Assembly: GCA_964058845.1 (NCBI GenBank)
Contig: CAXKVR010000340.1
Location: 1 to 48,244, forward strand
DNA: 48,244 nt
DNA from: Carex sylvatica
Taxonomy: Eukaryota; Streptophyta; Magnoliopsida; Poales; Cyperaceae
Direction of reading: 5' to 3'
The position numbers and the translations under genes are program-made. Positions 25,812 through 37,331 of this stretch are shown in pieces (the stretch's first letter is position 1; each line of letters starts with the position of its first letter). The notes under the pieces were generated by a model. It made no database searches. It was not told where the DNA came from and worked only from the letters and a program-made list of their open reading frames with translations.

Positions 25812-26165
25812 CCTTTCCGACGATGGAGCGTCGGACTCCGACAGGAGGTTGGCGATGGCGGGAAGCATTTTGTGTCGTCAGATCTGGATCCGAGAGGAGT
25901 CGAGTTGGACTCCAGTCCCAGGGGGTGTTTGACGAAGAAACGCCCCGTCTCTCTCTTTCCTTTGGGAAATAGATTCGGAATCCAATCACCAGAGTTAACA
26001 GAAATTTTGATTTTAGATACGGACCGTCCAATCTGCTATGGCACGTATATTAAAGGTCCTCGTGCATTCTACATCGGATCGGATTGGTCCAGGTTCTAAC
26101 CGAACGGCTCAAATCTAAACTAAAATATTCTGTTACATCAGAAGATGACTCGTAGATAAAGTGAT
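25812..26165. promoter_or_regulatory. TPLATE 5' leader and promoter region
   Basis: Sequence upstream of the TPLATE start. It contains the in-frame upstream ATG (25868) with A at -3. At 26020-26120 it holds a segment that resembles 37985-38095 in the same orientation, with shared ACC(G/A)TCCAATCTGC and GGATTGGTCCAG. No TATA box was convincingly identified. Confidence 0.4.
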
Positions 26166-26954
26166 TAGGGGTGAGTAAATCATAACTCGTGAGCCGCTCA
26201 TAACTCGCTCATTAAAAACTCGTCTAAACTCTCACATTTATTCGCTCATTTAAACTCGCTCATTTACTTAATGAGCGAGCATGAGCATGGCCCAACTCAC
26301 TCATAATTGGCTCATTAATAATTTGCCACATCTAATCCCTGCCATATTTAATCATGTGTAATTCTGTGTAACATCAGCTTTGTCTCATTAAATCCTATGT
26401 AATATTCATAGTTTCATACATTCATTTTTTTTTGTAAATCGACAGAACCAAAACCTCTGCCTAAAATCCAAAACCTAACCTAACATCTGCCAACTGCTTG
26501 TTGCTTGTTTAAGATGAATTTTCATTATTGTTTTCATAATATAAATTTGTAAGTATGTGACAAGAAAATATCTGTGTGTATGTCACAAGTAGGACCGTCA
26601 AAATCGACAAGATGATAGTTGTTGGATTTTTATTAGTTTCTGTTGTTAGTTTATATTGGATCATTCTATTTTTATAATATGTTGATTGTTGTCTGTTGAT
26701 GCTACTGTGAAATCTATTTTTGTTGAATTTTTATTATATTTTATTTAAATGAATTATGACAATTTGTTAAATTTTGGTACTCATAAGTCATAACTCGTGA
26801 GCTGCTCATAACTCGCTCATTAAAAGCTCGCTCATTTACAACTCGCTCATTTATTCGCTCATTTAAACTCGCTCATTAACAACTCGCTCATTTACTTAAT
26901 GAGCGAGCATGAGCATACCCTAACTCGCTCATGCTCGCTCATTAATCACCCATA
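26166..26954. mobile_element. hAT-type element rich in CTCGCTCATT repeats
   Basis: A 789-bp element with ends TAGGGGTGAGTAAAT and, opposite strand, TATGGGTGATTAAT. It is flanked by AAAGTGAT (26158-26165) and ACAGTGAT (26955-26962), 7 of 8 matching. Both subterminal regions are packed with ACTCGCTCATT and its inverse AATGAGCGAG, while the middle is plain AT-rich DNA. Clustered subterminal motifs are what hAT transposases bind. There is no transposase frame, so it is non-autonomous. Confidence 0.75.
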
Positions 26955-27186
26955 ACAGTGATACACAAGGTCGTAGCCAAGTTTTGTTATTGGAAAATTT
27001 TACAAAATGACATTCTTCTAAAAAAAAGTCAGTAAAAATACTATTTTTTTAAATTCTTTGATAAAATAATTTTGTGGGACCCACCAATAAAAAATCTCCC
27101 TCCCCTATGTTTACTCTCATTCTTTCCCTTTTTTTGTCTCTTCCCTATCTTATGGCATACCGCTATATTTGTGTTTGTGTTCAAAT

Positions 27187-27768
27187 CAAGATTCTAAATA
27201 GCTAACTATAGCGTAGCTATAGTAGTTTTGGATCTAGAAAGCTAAGTTACGGGGTAAAACTGTGCTAATTGAGATACGGCCGCTATAGCGCTAATAGCGG
27301 TCCGCTATAGCGCGTAGCGGTAATAGCGGTCCGCTATGCTACATGACTTATAATTTTACAATTTTAATGGGCCTTAATGTCCAGATGAACTTATTTTACT
27401 TTATCAAGCTATATCAATACAATGAAACATGTGCGGGCTATACCGCTATATCAATTAAATTTTGTATCATGCATTAATATATGGTAGCGGTGTATTTTGA
27501 ATATAAAATATATCGATAGTTTTTGAATTAGAAATATTTTGAATGACAATTAGAACTTTTGTATTGGTTCCATATGAATATTAGAACTTCTTAATCAATT
27601 TGGTATTTTTTTTTATGAGACATGTTTACTATTAGTAGAAATATAAAATATAATTTTTGAAATAAAAAAAATGCTATTTATGATAGCTTTCGTTATAGCT
27701 GCACTATTTGCTAAAGCTTTTTTGTTTGTCTCCCCGCTATGCCGCTATAAACGCTCTTTAGAACCTTG
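27187..27768. mobile_element. hAT-type MITE with GCTATAGCG repeats
   Basis: A 582-bp element. The left end CAAGATTCTAAATAGC and the inverted right end CAAGGTTCTAAAGAGC are near-identical. Flanks are GTTCAAAT (27179-27186) and GTTCAAAG (27769-27776), 7 of 8 matching. The left half contains many overlapping GCTATAGCG/TAGCGGTCCGCTA palindromes; the right half has TATAGC and CCGCTAT motifs. The 70-codon plus-strand frame starting at 27671 overlaps its right part and is not a gene. A left-end fragment of the same family lies at about 4838-4965. Confidence 0.75.
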
Positions 27769-30413
27769 GTTCAAAGTGATTGTAGTCGGATGCTATCTTG
27801 TGTTATCCTTTTTAGTTATAATACTACTTGATTCAGTTGATAAATTATCTTGTGTTATCATTTTTAGTTGTAATACTACTTGAATTTTAGTTCTATACAA
27901 CTTGGCTTTCATTTGCATTTACATTTATAAGATCTGCTCATTGTTGGATTTAGAAGGCTTTTTAAATGTATCTCTTTTTATTGCAGGGATTTAGAAATTT
28001 GATACAAGCATGGAATGTTAAATAGAAGGCTAAGAAAAGAGTTTATGATTTATATTTTGTAATGATATTGGATATTTTTTTCTTCTCTTTTTGTCTTGCT
28101 GATGTAGTAATTTAGTAATATAATATATTGTAAGAATATTTGGAGATCATTATGAGTATTTTGTTTTGAAAACTTTCTAAAGTTTTGTCAATTCTAACCG
28201 CTTGTAATTTTTTAGGGGATTTAACATCTAATTTACAGTTATTGTGATTCAATTAAGAATGTGTTCTCATAAAAAAATTAAGAATGTGTTATCTCAGTTC
28301 TAGCAGCTTGTAATTCTAGTAGCATTCCTCAAATAATTATTTTCTGCACAGCTGTTTCAGATTCCAATAGTATTCCTCAAATAATTATTTTCTGCGCAAC
28401 TGTTTCGGCCTCAGTTTCGTCCAAAAATTATCTGTTTCGGCCTTGACAGAACATACTATTTTTCAGCACTTTGATGGACCGACTTGGTAAGAGTACATCC
28501 ACGAAAAAAATAATTCAGATATTCCACACCTATAGGGCTGAAGACTCTGCGGCTAACCCTCAGCAAAATCAACAAAATCCGCATATGCTCCAAACTGCTG
28601 GTCAACCGGATCAGTCCATGGATCAGACTCGCTATGAAATATGCTGATATGAAATTATGTAATTACAACTAATTAAAATCTACGTAAATTATTCTAACCC
28701 TTGCCCCATTTAATATGTTTAGTCATATTTTCGATTAATTTGGTTTTATAAAAATTACCGATTCAGTCAGTCGAACTGAACCGGTTACAGATATTGATCA
28801 TTTACTTTCATGCCATCGAGCTTAGCATTAATATTAATTTATAATTCCGTGAGATATTGATCATTCACTTTGATCTTAATTAATCAAATTTTAATCTAAA
28901 CTAATTTATAGTTTCAATAATTTAATTTGAAGATATATTGCTTATAAATTTCCTAATGTCGAAATATTCACAAAAATAATTATTCGTGCGTGACGGTAAA
29001 TTAAATGTGTTTTACTTAATTACTCTATTTTAATTACCTATCTACTTTGATTTATTTTAACTGAACTACAATTAATTTTAGTCGTTCGCTATGAAGTTTC
29101 GAAAGTTAATCACTGATTTAAAATTTCTAAATCCAATTAATTCAAAGGCCCAATCAATTAATCAAATTCTTTCACAAGCCCAATTCCTTAAGGCTCAAAA
29201 CAATCAACATTTAATTTATTCAACCATAGCACAACAGCAAGGTCATGGCCCCTTATCCCATATAAATTCACATTTTTCAGATTGGCCCTTAGTCAATATA
29301 ATTTTCACACAATGGCATATATTTTACAATTCAGACCCCTATTATATTTATTTTGCAATATGGTCCCTGCCAGATCAAAGGCTGGTAAAACAATTCAGCA
29401 CAGTACCAGTAGGACACTGGGCTTGTGTTTACATCAGCCCCATTGTGAGGCTTAGCTATAAACTTGTTTTGAGTTGTTTTATACTGTTATGGTTGTGTAT
29501 TTTGAACAATGTTTTGCTTTTGCTTTTTTGGTATGCCTTTTTTGTGGGGTTTTGCAGCTTGTCTGCTGCAATTTTTGGGTTCCAGTATTTGCCTCATGGG
29601 CTTTTCGAGTTTAGATGGGTTGCTTTTGAATAAGGTGTTATAGTCAAATGACAAGCAGTGGTGTAAGTTAACGTTTTTTTTCTCTCTCTTCAATGAAGAT
29701 GGGCTTTTTGGCCTTTTTAATAAAAAAAATATATATATATAAGGGGTTGCTTTAAGATCCGTGCAGACAGGGAAATCAACGGGTTCAGAAAAATCCAGAC
29801 GTTATGTAACTTGATCACGGGATTTTAAACATACATTTCCTTTATAAATTTGAATCAAGGGTTCGTAATAATTATTATCCATTTGTTCGAACCATTTACG
29901 TGTTTATTTCTCAATTTGGAATTTTCGAATAATTTGATATAAATTCGTGTGTATATATATATATATATATTCGATTAGATCTCTAAAATTTCCAGATGGA
30001 CGAGTTTTATAATTTCTATAATTATTCTTATGAATAATTTCGTATAAGTAGACTCTTATTTAGAATTAAATTATTTATTTATTTGCACAAAACTAATTAA
30101 ATCAATTTCTTCTTTTCTAAAAATTCAAAGGAATTTGTAACAAATTTTCTAAGTTACTAATTTACCGAATAGTTATAATTTTATTCATAGTGTTATATTT
30201 TGTTTTATTTCTAAATCTCTAAATTTTAATGTACATAATTTCATAATTCATTTATATTTCGAAATTTTAGATTTGTTTTTGTTAATCAGATAATATCTGA
30301 TCGACCGTTAAATTAAATAAAATTTTTATTCAAGCGTAAAAATTATTTTAGCAAATTAATTATTGTTTTAAAATTTCAGAATATAACAGTTTGAACCGTC
30401 ATTTGGTGAACTT
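27769..30413. other. AT-rich region, possible LINE 5' flank
   Basis: It contains a 48-bp tandem duplication (28313-28408), a (TA)n run near 29953-29970, and a 180-codon plus-strand frame at 29091-29633. That frame has no recognisable domain and biased hydrophobic composition, so I do not call a gene. The frame's downstream flank ends in an A run then (TA)n near 29720-29742, which could be the tail of an older retroposon or the 5' target site of the LINE. Confidence 0.4.
28313..28408. repeat. 48-bp tandem duplication
   Basis: Two adjacent 48-bp units (28313-28360 and 28361-28408), both containing ATTCCTCAAATAATTATTTT and CTGTTTC, with a handful of substitutions. Confidence 0.75.
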
Positions 30414-31552
30414 ATGGCCAGTTCTAAACCACCTCCCAAACCTAAAATGCCGGATAACAGACCGAAATCTGATGTGTGTTTCATTGAGATGGATGATCTC
30501 TTCTTCCAAGAAATTGCTAAACTCAATCATTCAGTTGTTATCTATGGTAAACAAGCTGTCCTCATGATGGAGGTTCATGAGATTGTGGCTATAGCGGTTC
30601 AGACCGGTCTAGTAAAAGAGGAAGAGCTTAGAGTCGCTAAGCTCTATGGGAAAGGGTTCTTGCTAAACCTCCCTAAAGGTCTTGCAATTGAAACATTTGT
30701 TAAGAAGCTCCCGTGCTGGTTATGGGACCAAGGCTTTGAATTCCGTCAATGGTCAGTTCTAGATGATGCAAATGTGCGAATGCCGAGATTTAAAATCTTA
30801 CTTGACCTAATCGGGGTTCCCATGCACATGAGAAGAGAACAGTACGTTGCAAAAACCATCCCAAGTATGGCGTTTACTTGGGCTCGGTAACCTCTGAGCA
30901 TCATTCTAATAGCTCAGCTTGGCGTTTAGCGTTAGTAACTGATGATTTAGCCCGCCTACCCGTGTCAGTCACCATGGTGGCAGGAGGTTTAGAGTATCCC
31001 ATTGAGATTGATGTAATTCACTGGGAGAAAGGTTCTTTATACCAAGCTGCTGATTTTCCATTGGCACCTAAAAACCTCACAAGGCCGCCGGAGCCGCCTC
31101 AACCTCCTGCAACAGAGGAAGAAGTATTCATGTCAATGGTAACTTCGCAAAGACATGAAAGTGATGATCTGGTGTCCTGCTCTAAGAGAGTTTTGAGAGA
31201 ACTTTGCCAAGGACTAAGCATAAAAAAGATACTACCGGAGGTACGAGTCTTGCTAGCCGAGCCAGGGAATTCTGGTGAAGTCTCAATGGAGGTGCTCAAC
31301 GAACTGGTATTTGCCACTGAGAATCCCACGGACCATGCAACTAACGATCAGTTTGGTATAGCGGGTAGCGCCATAGAGACAACACCTACCGCCTCACAGA
31401 AGAAAACTCTAGATGGTCACACGAGATCTAAATCAGACCATGCAACGGTAACTCCAATCGCAGTGAATCCTTCTAGGGACAAGAGCCTGTCACGCCTCAA
31501 TAAGACAACAAACTCCGAAGCTTTTGGAAGGTCTCCACAGAGGTCAGAATAG
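30414..31552 (+). pseudogene. LINE ORF1 remnant
   Basis: The first frame (30414-30890) has residues such as AKLYGKGFLLNLPKGLA and CWLWDQGFEFRQWSVLDD, typical of the DUF4283-type N-terminal domain of plant LINE and related retroelement ORF1 proteins. It is followed, after one frameshift near 30880, by a second frame to 31552 (YLGSVTSEHHSNSSAWRLAL, then a Pro-rich region). ORF1 proteins bind the element RNA. Sequence from 31553 to 32450 continues in broken frames. Confidence 0.65.
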
Positions 31553-32495
31553 AGAGACCTTTTGCAGGGTCCAGAATTAGAAAAAAAAGGTACTAGATGA
31601 TCCTGAAGGGATCCCATGCGGTCATTAACGCAATCTTTTGGCTCAAATGGGTCAAGGAATAGAGCAGCCAACTGTGCACATGGATCAGCACATTGAGGAG
31701 GAAAGACAAACAATCGGAAGTCATTCCAGATCGGGACAAAATGAGCACAGAAGGTCTACTAAAGCGACTCTAACTCAGCCAATGAACACCTCATAACACA
31801 ATAGGTTCAGAGGACACGTGACCAGAGGGAGAGGAAGATCTGGGATGATATCAAAGCACAAGTGGGTAACGGGTAAAACATCCACCCTTTAAGCCACGCC
31901 GCACGCAACAGACCATGCATTGGTCACAGAGGTTCGAAGCACAAATTGAAAAGGGAGTTTTGCGCCGAAAGGGTAAGGAAACCAAAAATTTACTAACCAT
32001 AGAAGAAATCCACACGGCCCAGGCCCAGCTACAAGAAAAAAAAAGTTGAATTATTGAAACAGGAACAAGTGGCTCAAGCCCAGCTAGAATATGAGGCTCA
32101 GGGGTCCCAGAAATAAAAATTAAGGGACCAACCCAACTCTTTCCAAATTGATCTCAAAAGAATGCATGAAGAAGGCGGCCCGAGCAGCAGCTCTGACCCA
32201 ACACGCATTAACTTGGATCTAACAGGGCACTTCCAGGTCATAATATAATAGGCATTTTGTCAACAGATTGGAGAAGGTTGTGGGCTCACAAAATAGGATG
32301 TAGAGGAGGCACTCTATGAGGATAATATGGAGAGAGCTCAGGCACAGACGACTGTGGCTGACTTAGACACAAAAGGCATTGATCAGAGCATCTTTGATCC
32401 AGATACGGAAGACGAAATCAGATCAGAAGAAGAGTTACAGTAATTGTTAAGACTCTGAGTGTTGAGTATCACTGTTAGATGTCATTTATTTTTTA

Positions 32496-33702
32496 ATGTT
32501 AGCAAAAAAAATTAAAATCTTGTCTTGGAATTGTAGGGGTCTTGGACCCCCGGATAAATGTAATGTGGTCTGTAATATAGTGAGGGAATCGCGATGTGAT
32601 GTTTGTATGTTTCAAGAAACAAAATTAAATGAATGTGGTTTAAATTATGTTGGTCAATTTTTACTCACTTTTTTTAATCAAAATTGTGCTTATAATCACT
32701 CCATTGGCACCGGGGGGGGGGGGGAGTAATTGTAGCTTGGAAGTAGATTTTTGAGCTGTAATCAAGTTTTTCGACAAGGCACACACTCTCTGTTGTGTTA
32801 AAACAAATGAACACGGGTTCAGAATTTATGGTGACCATGGTTTACGGCCATAGTGTTGAAAATGAGAAGCCAAAATTTATTCAATAGCTTAATAGTTTGC
32901 TACAAAGGGTGCAACTGCCTTGGATCATAACGAGGGACTTCAACCTCGTGAGATGGATGATAGACCGATCTGGAGATTACAGGGGAGATCTATTAATGGA
33001 TATGTTTAATGACTTCATCTCCTTAGTGGATCTAATGGATATCCCGATTAAAAACCGATCCTACACTTGGTCCAACAAGAGACCGGTACCTTCATTTTTG
33101 AAACTTGACCGCATGTTCACCTCAAATGATTGGTCTGCTATGTATCCGATTATTATGGTTGAGGCCCTTGGATGTTGGTTTCAGATCATGCACCCATCCT
33201 CTTAACATGTAAGAATATGGCACCAACTCCTAGAAAATTCAGATTTGAGATCTTTTGGTTGAAATATGAACAGCCAAGATTAATGGTGCAACACCTATGG
33301 GATTCAGTCAACCACCTTCGAGGTAGCCTATCACAGTTTCATCTCAAGACAGAAATATTACACAGGGCTTTGAGAATTTGGCATAACAGAGATTTTAATC
33401 TCATGGAAAAACAACTCATAAAGTGCAAAGAAGCAACCTTATTCTTTGACAGAATAGATGAGCACCGCCCGTTGGCAGATCATGAATTTAAATTAAGATG
33501 TCGGATCAAAGAAAGGGCATACGAGATTGCCAATAACCTTGAAGAGCGTTGGCAGCAAAGATCAAAACATAACTGGCTAAAGTTAGGAGATTGCAACACG
33601 CGGTTTTTTCATGTTAGTGCATCGGCAAGGACAAGAAGAAACATGATTCTGGTATTACATCAAGATGGGGTCACTGTTACAGATTCAGCTCAAATTCAAT
33701 AG
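32496..33702 (+). pseudogene. LINE ORF2 endonuclease region, broken
   Basis: It opens with KILSWNCRGLGPPDK, the hallmark N-terminus of the plant LINE APE-type endonuclease, and FQETKLN, the metal-binding Glu motif. Later frames carry RDFNLVRW, where the usual GDFN motif has Arg for Gly, SYTWSNKRP, and SDHAPILL, the catalytic Asp-His motif. These lie in three different frames with a 13-G run at 32712-32724. The protein is dead. The segment to 33702 links endonuclease to reverse transcriptase (WLKLGDCNTRFFH). Confidence 0.85.
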
Positions 33703-33729
33703 GCATTTCTCAACTAGTTACGTTCATCG

Positions 33730-36570
33730 TTGGGTTCATCTAGACAGGTCAAGAAAGTGGACTTAAAGGCGCTGTACCCATTTGAGGAGGACCTATCTCA
33801 CCTACAGCTGCCATTCGAGGTGGATGAAATTGAGACAGCGGTTTTTCAACTTGCTAAAAATAAATCTTCAGGACCCGATGGTCTCTCCAACGAATTCCTT
33901 CAGATGTATTGGCAAAGTTTAAAAACATGGATTATTGAAATGATCAATGACTTCTATAATCATAGGTTGGACTTAACAAAGTTCAATCAAGCAGATGTAA
34001 TTATGATTTCGAAGTGTGAAACACCAAGTACGGTTGGAGATTACCGTCTAATCAGTGTAATAAATTTGGTGCCAAAACTAATCTCTAAAATTCTAGCAAA
34101 TCAGCTATGAAGGGTGCTACCTGACATCATATTGTTGAACTATAGGAGCACCACTAATTGCTCTAAAAACTAAAAATAGTCATAATTAAAAGTAAATAGA
34201 AGAGTTTAGATAAATTTGACACACGGGATGATAACAGAGTTCGGCAAAACAAAGGCCTATGTCTCCGGAGCTTCGCAACCTCTTCTAGGTGCGTCTTTTT
34301 ATTATCTAATACGAAAGGATTACAACTTTTGAACCGTTGAGCCCTTACAATTCAAGCGGGAAGTCAATCGGCAAACTTGAAATTAGAACCGGCAAGCCCT
34401 GACAACCAAGGAAAGTCAAACGGCCTACTAGAGATGAGAACAAGGTCTCTAAGTTTAAGCTACTCAAGAGAAACACTCAATAGATCACTCTAATCTAATT
34501 TAACTTGAGATTAGTGAAGTGGATTTTTAAACATTTGAGGAATTTTGAAGTTTTAAGCTCTCACAACAATAGAGTAACTAAAGCTCTCAGAAAATCGCAT
34601 TTTAGAAATTTAGGGCCGGCTGAGATGCTTTGGGAAGAAAGCCCAAAGCCCTATTTATTGAGAGAGCTCTATAATGAGCTGTTCGATCTAAAACGTTACC
34701 AATGTTTTAGTTCAAAAATCGATTTAGGATTTCAATTTTCTGACAGCTCAGCTAATCGATCAAAACGTTACCAACGATTATAAAATGTTACCAATGATTT
34801 GACACTACAAAAACTTGATCAAAATGTAATTTTTTTGGAAACATGAATTTAATGAAAACGTTACAATGTTTATAAAATGTATGTAACGCTTGAGGTTAAA
34901 TCCTGTATTTGATCAAGTTGTTCCTTAGCAGTTTCTTACAGGTTAAATCGTTATAACGTTTTACAAACGTTACCAATATTTGTATCATGTTGAAACAACA
35001 TCAAATGCACTTTACCAAGTTTAAAATATTATAATTTAAAATATTGATAAGTGTTTTCATAATTTCTTCAGTTCAAGCATTCCATATTGCAATTCCAATT
35101 AGCTTGAACCTGCATAACTCTAAAAATAGAATAAATCAGAAAATTTAATAATTGTATGTTTTGCAAATTAGTCAAATAGATGAAAAATATTATTGCTACA
35201 ACCAACACATATCACCACAACAAACTGCTTTTATTTATGGTAGGCAAATCTGTGATAATTTTGTGGCAACACGAGAGGTTCTACAACACACAGCAACAAT
35301 AAAGAATGCAGCCGTCTTCTTACGTATTGATCTGGCAAAAGCATTTGATACTATAGAATGGAAATTCCTAACAAATATTTTAAGAACACGGGAGTTTCCA
35401 ATGAAGTGGGTGGCATGGATTGAAACAATAATATCCACGGCAGAGTCAAGAGTCATCATTAATGGAGTTCCATCTGATTTCATACCTCACAAGCGTGGAC
35501 TTCATCAATGTGATCCATTGTCACCAATGTTATTTAATTTGGCAGTAGAATCCTTTCAACAAATGGTGAGATTCTCTAACATTATATTGACAGCCCCAAT
35601 TTCACAGAAAACAGAGGAATCGATCTTAGCATTTCAATATGTCGATGATACGGCAGTCATTGCGGCAGCCAATGTAACTACTTTGGTCACCCTTAAAATA
35701 GTGATTAGATTATTTGCAAGCATCTCTGGCTTAAAGGTGAACTACAAAAAGAGTCTATTTGTGCCGATTAATGTGTCCATGTCGTTAACTAAGTGGATTG
35801 AGCAGATTTTGGGATGTAAACGGGCACAGTTCCCAATTAAATGCTTGGGGATGCCCTTGACAATACTTAAACCAACAAGAGACCAGTTCATACCACTAAT
35901 AGAGAAGATAGAAAGGCGACTAAGTGGTTGGAAGGGCAAACTAATATCAAGAGGTGGCCAGCTAGAATTGGTGCACTCTGTCTTATCATCCATCCCAATT
36001 TATTTCATGACATGCTTTAGATTACCGCAATGGGTAATAAACCGTATAGATCGTCTGAGGAGGAATTTCCTATGGGGAAAAATAGACAATCTAAATAGAA
36101 GCTTCTCACTCACAAACTGCACAGCCGTAACCATCCCGAAGAAATGGGGAGGATTGGGGGTCCTAAATTTAAATATAATAAATGTAGCGCTTCTATTACG
36201 GTGGTGGTGGAAATCCTACAATGATTCATTTGGTCTCTGGGCAATAACTGTAGCAAGGCTGAGATCTAGAGGGGGAAATCCAAACACTGCACTGGTTTGG
36301 TTGATTAATGGTTCCTTCTTTTGGAAACAATTACAGAATTTAAGGCAGCTATTTAGCTGGTCGATAACTTGGCACATAGGAGATGGCAACAGGATCTCAT
36401 ACTGGTTCGATGTATGGTTAGATGAACCTAGAGCATTACAGGTTGATGGTACCATCAAGAAGAGGGAAATTTCTTTAAGGCAAGCATGGCTTATACAGTC
36501 ATCCTTAGAACCTAATAGGTCAATTTTGCAACAGATTCAGTTCAATCAAGAGATGGATACAATGGAGTGA
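33730..36570 (+). pseudogene. LINE reverse transcriptase, split by a solo LTR
   Basis: The N-terminal part (33730-34110) has KNKSSGPDGLSNEF and GDYRLISVINLVPKLISK; a TGA at 34108-34110 lies where an Arg codon is usual. After the inserted LTR the domain resumes at 35213 with QTAFIYGRQ, LRIDLAKAFDTIEW, GLHQCDPLSPMLF and the catalytic YVDDT. The usual order FADD is changed to YVDD, still with both Asp. LTR plus one target copy is 1,080 bp, a multiple of three, so the frame resumes exactly. The open part stops at 36570. Confidence 0.85.
34133..35207. mobile_element. Solo LTR nested in the LINE
   Basis: A 1,075-bp segment starting TGTTGAAC and ending CCAACA, so the ends carry TGTTG/CAACA inverted repeats with the canonical TG...CA. 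It is flanked by CATAT on both sides (34128-34132 and 35208-35212). Reading frame and LINE homology resume precisely after the second CATAT. No gag-pol sequence is present, so this is a solo LTR left by recombination between the two LTRs of a full element. Orientation and Copia or Gypsy membership are not decidable by eye. Confidence 0.9.
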
Positions 36571-37099
36571 AAATGGGATAAATCGGGCAAGTATACAACG
36601 AGGTCGGCCTATGGCATCTTAAAAGGAGAAGGAATGACCAAATGGCCATTTCTCTAGTTATGGAAATGTAAGTTACCACCAACGGTACGTATATTCACAT
36701 ACCTCATGTTGGAAGGCAAAGTCTTAACTCGTTATGTTCTCAGAAAGAGAGGTATTCAGGTGGAATTAAAAGAAGTGTGTTTTGTGCTCGAATTGTCCGG
36801 TGGAATCAGGTTTACATCTGTTTTATCTATGTCCCTACACAGTGGAGGTGTGGTTTCATGTAGCCAACAACCTCAACACAAGGCTCATGAAGCCGGGCTT
36901 AACAATACATAATATATGGAAGGATTCATGGCCCACGGTTAAGGGTAAAGGTGGAATGAGCTATAAACAGTGGTTATCTAGATTTATATGTGTAGTCTGG
37001 AACATATGGAAGACAAGAAATCGAGTCATCTTTGAAGCAGAATGGAAGACAAGAAATCGAGTCATCTTTGGCAAACAGATGTGTACAAGAAATGAGTAA
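36571..37099 (+). pseudogene. LINE ORF2 C-terminal zinc-binding region
   Basis: Broken frames carry KLPPTVRIFTYLMLEGK and then CSNCPVESGLHLFYLCPYTV, matching the C-x2-C...H-x4-C pattern of the zf-RVT domain at the C-terminus of plant LINE ORF2. WNIWKTRNRVIFEAEWKTRN shows a short internal duplication. Stops and frameshifts occur throughout. Confidence 0.7.
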
Positions 37100-37331
37100 T
37101 TGGCTCAAGTACTGTTGATAAATTAAGGCTGTTAGTTTCAAGTTTTATTTATTTTCAATTTTATTTCTTGTTTTAGCAGTTTCTATAATCTAGCTATATG
37201 TAATATGTATATGTAGTTGCACGTTATTACCTTGCGTGCTACTGTTGGCATGACAGAAAACTGGATGTACCATTATTTATTTTAATGAAACCAAAACTGG
37301 CAGTCTCTGCTAGGCATTCAAAAAAAAAAAA

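Larger units (their letters stand above)
30414..37331 (+). mobile_element. Decayed L1-type LINE retrotransposon
   Basis: On the plus strand, in order: an ORF1-like frame with DUF4283-like sequence (30414-31552), an ORF2 with endonuclease (from 32496), reverse transcriptase (33730-36570), a Cys/His zf-RVT-like segment (36660-37099) and an A tail (37321-37331). Frameshifts and stops break every part, so it is not autonomous. The true 5' end may extend to about 29745. A solo LTR (34133-35207) is nested inside the reverse transcriptase. No secure target duplication was found; A-run plus TATATA at both candidate ends is low complexity. Confidence 0.85.

Noticed and set aside
25267..25932. 221-codon plus-strand frame
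   Set aside because: Antisense shadow of TPLATE exon 1, low-complexity Ser/Arg-rich translation.
26200..26950. Regular CTCGCTCATT repeats suggesting a CRISPR-like array
   Set aside because: Spacing is irregular, repeats occur in both orientations, and the block sits inside a hAT-type element of a plant genome.
29091..29633. 180-codon plus-strand frame
   Set aside because: No recognisable domain, biased hydrophobic composition in AT/T-rich DNA, no splice context; probably chance or old retroposon sequence.
35213..36570. A functional or domesticated reverse transcriptase gene (472-codon frame)
   Set aside because: It is the C-terminal part of the LINE reverse transcriptase, cut off from its N-terminus by an LTR insertion and surrounded by stops and frameshifts.
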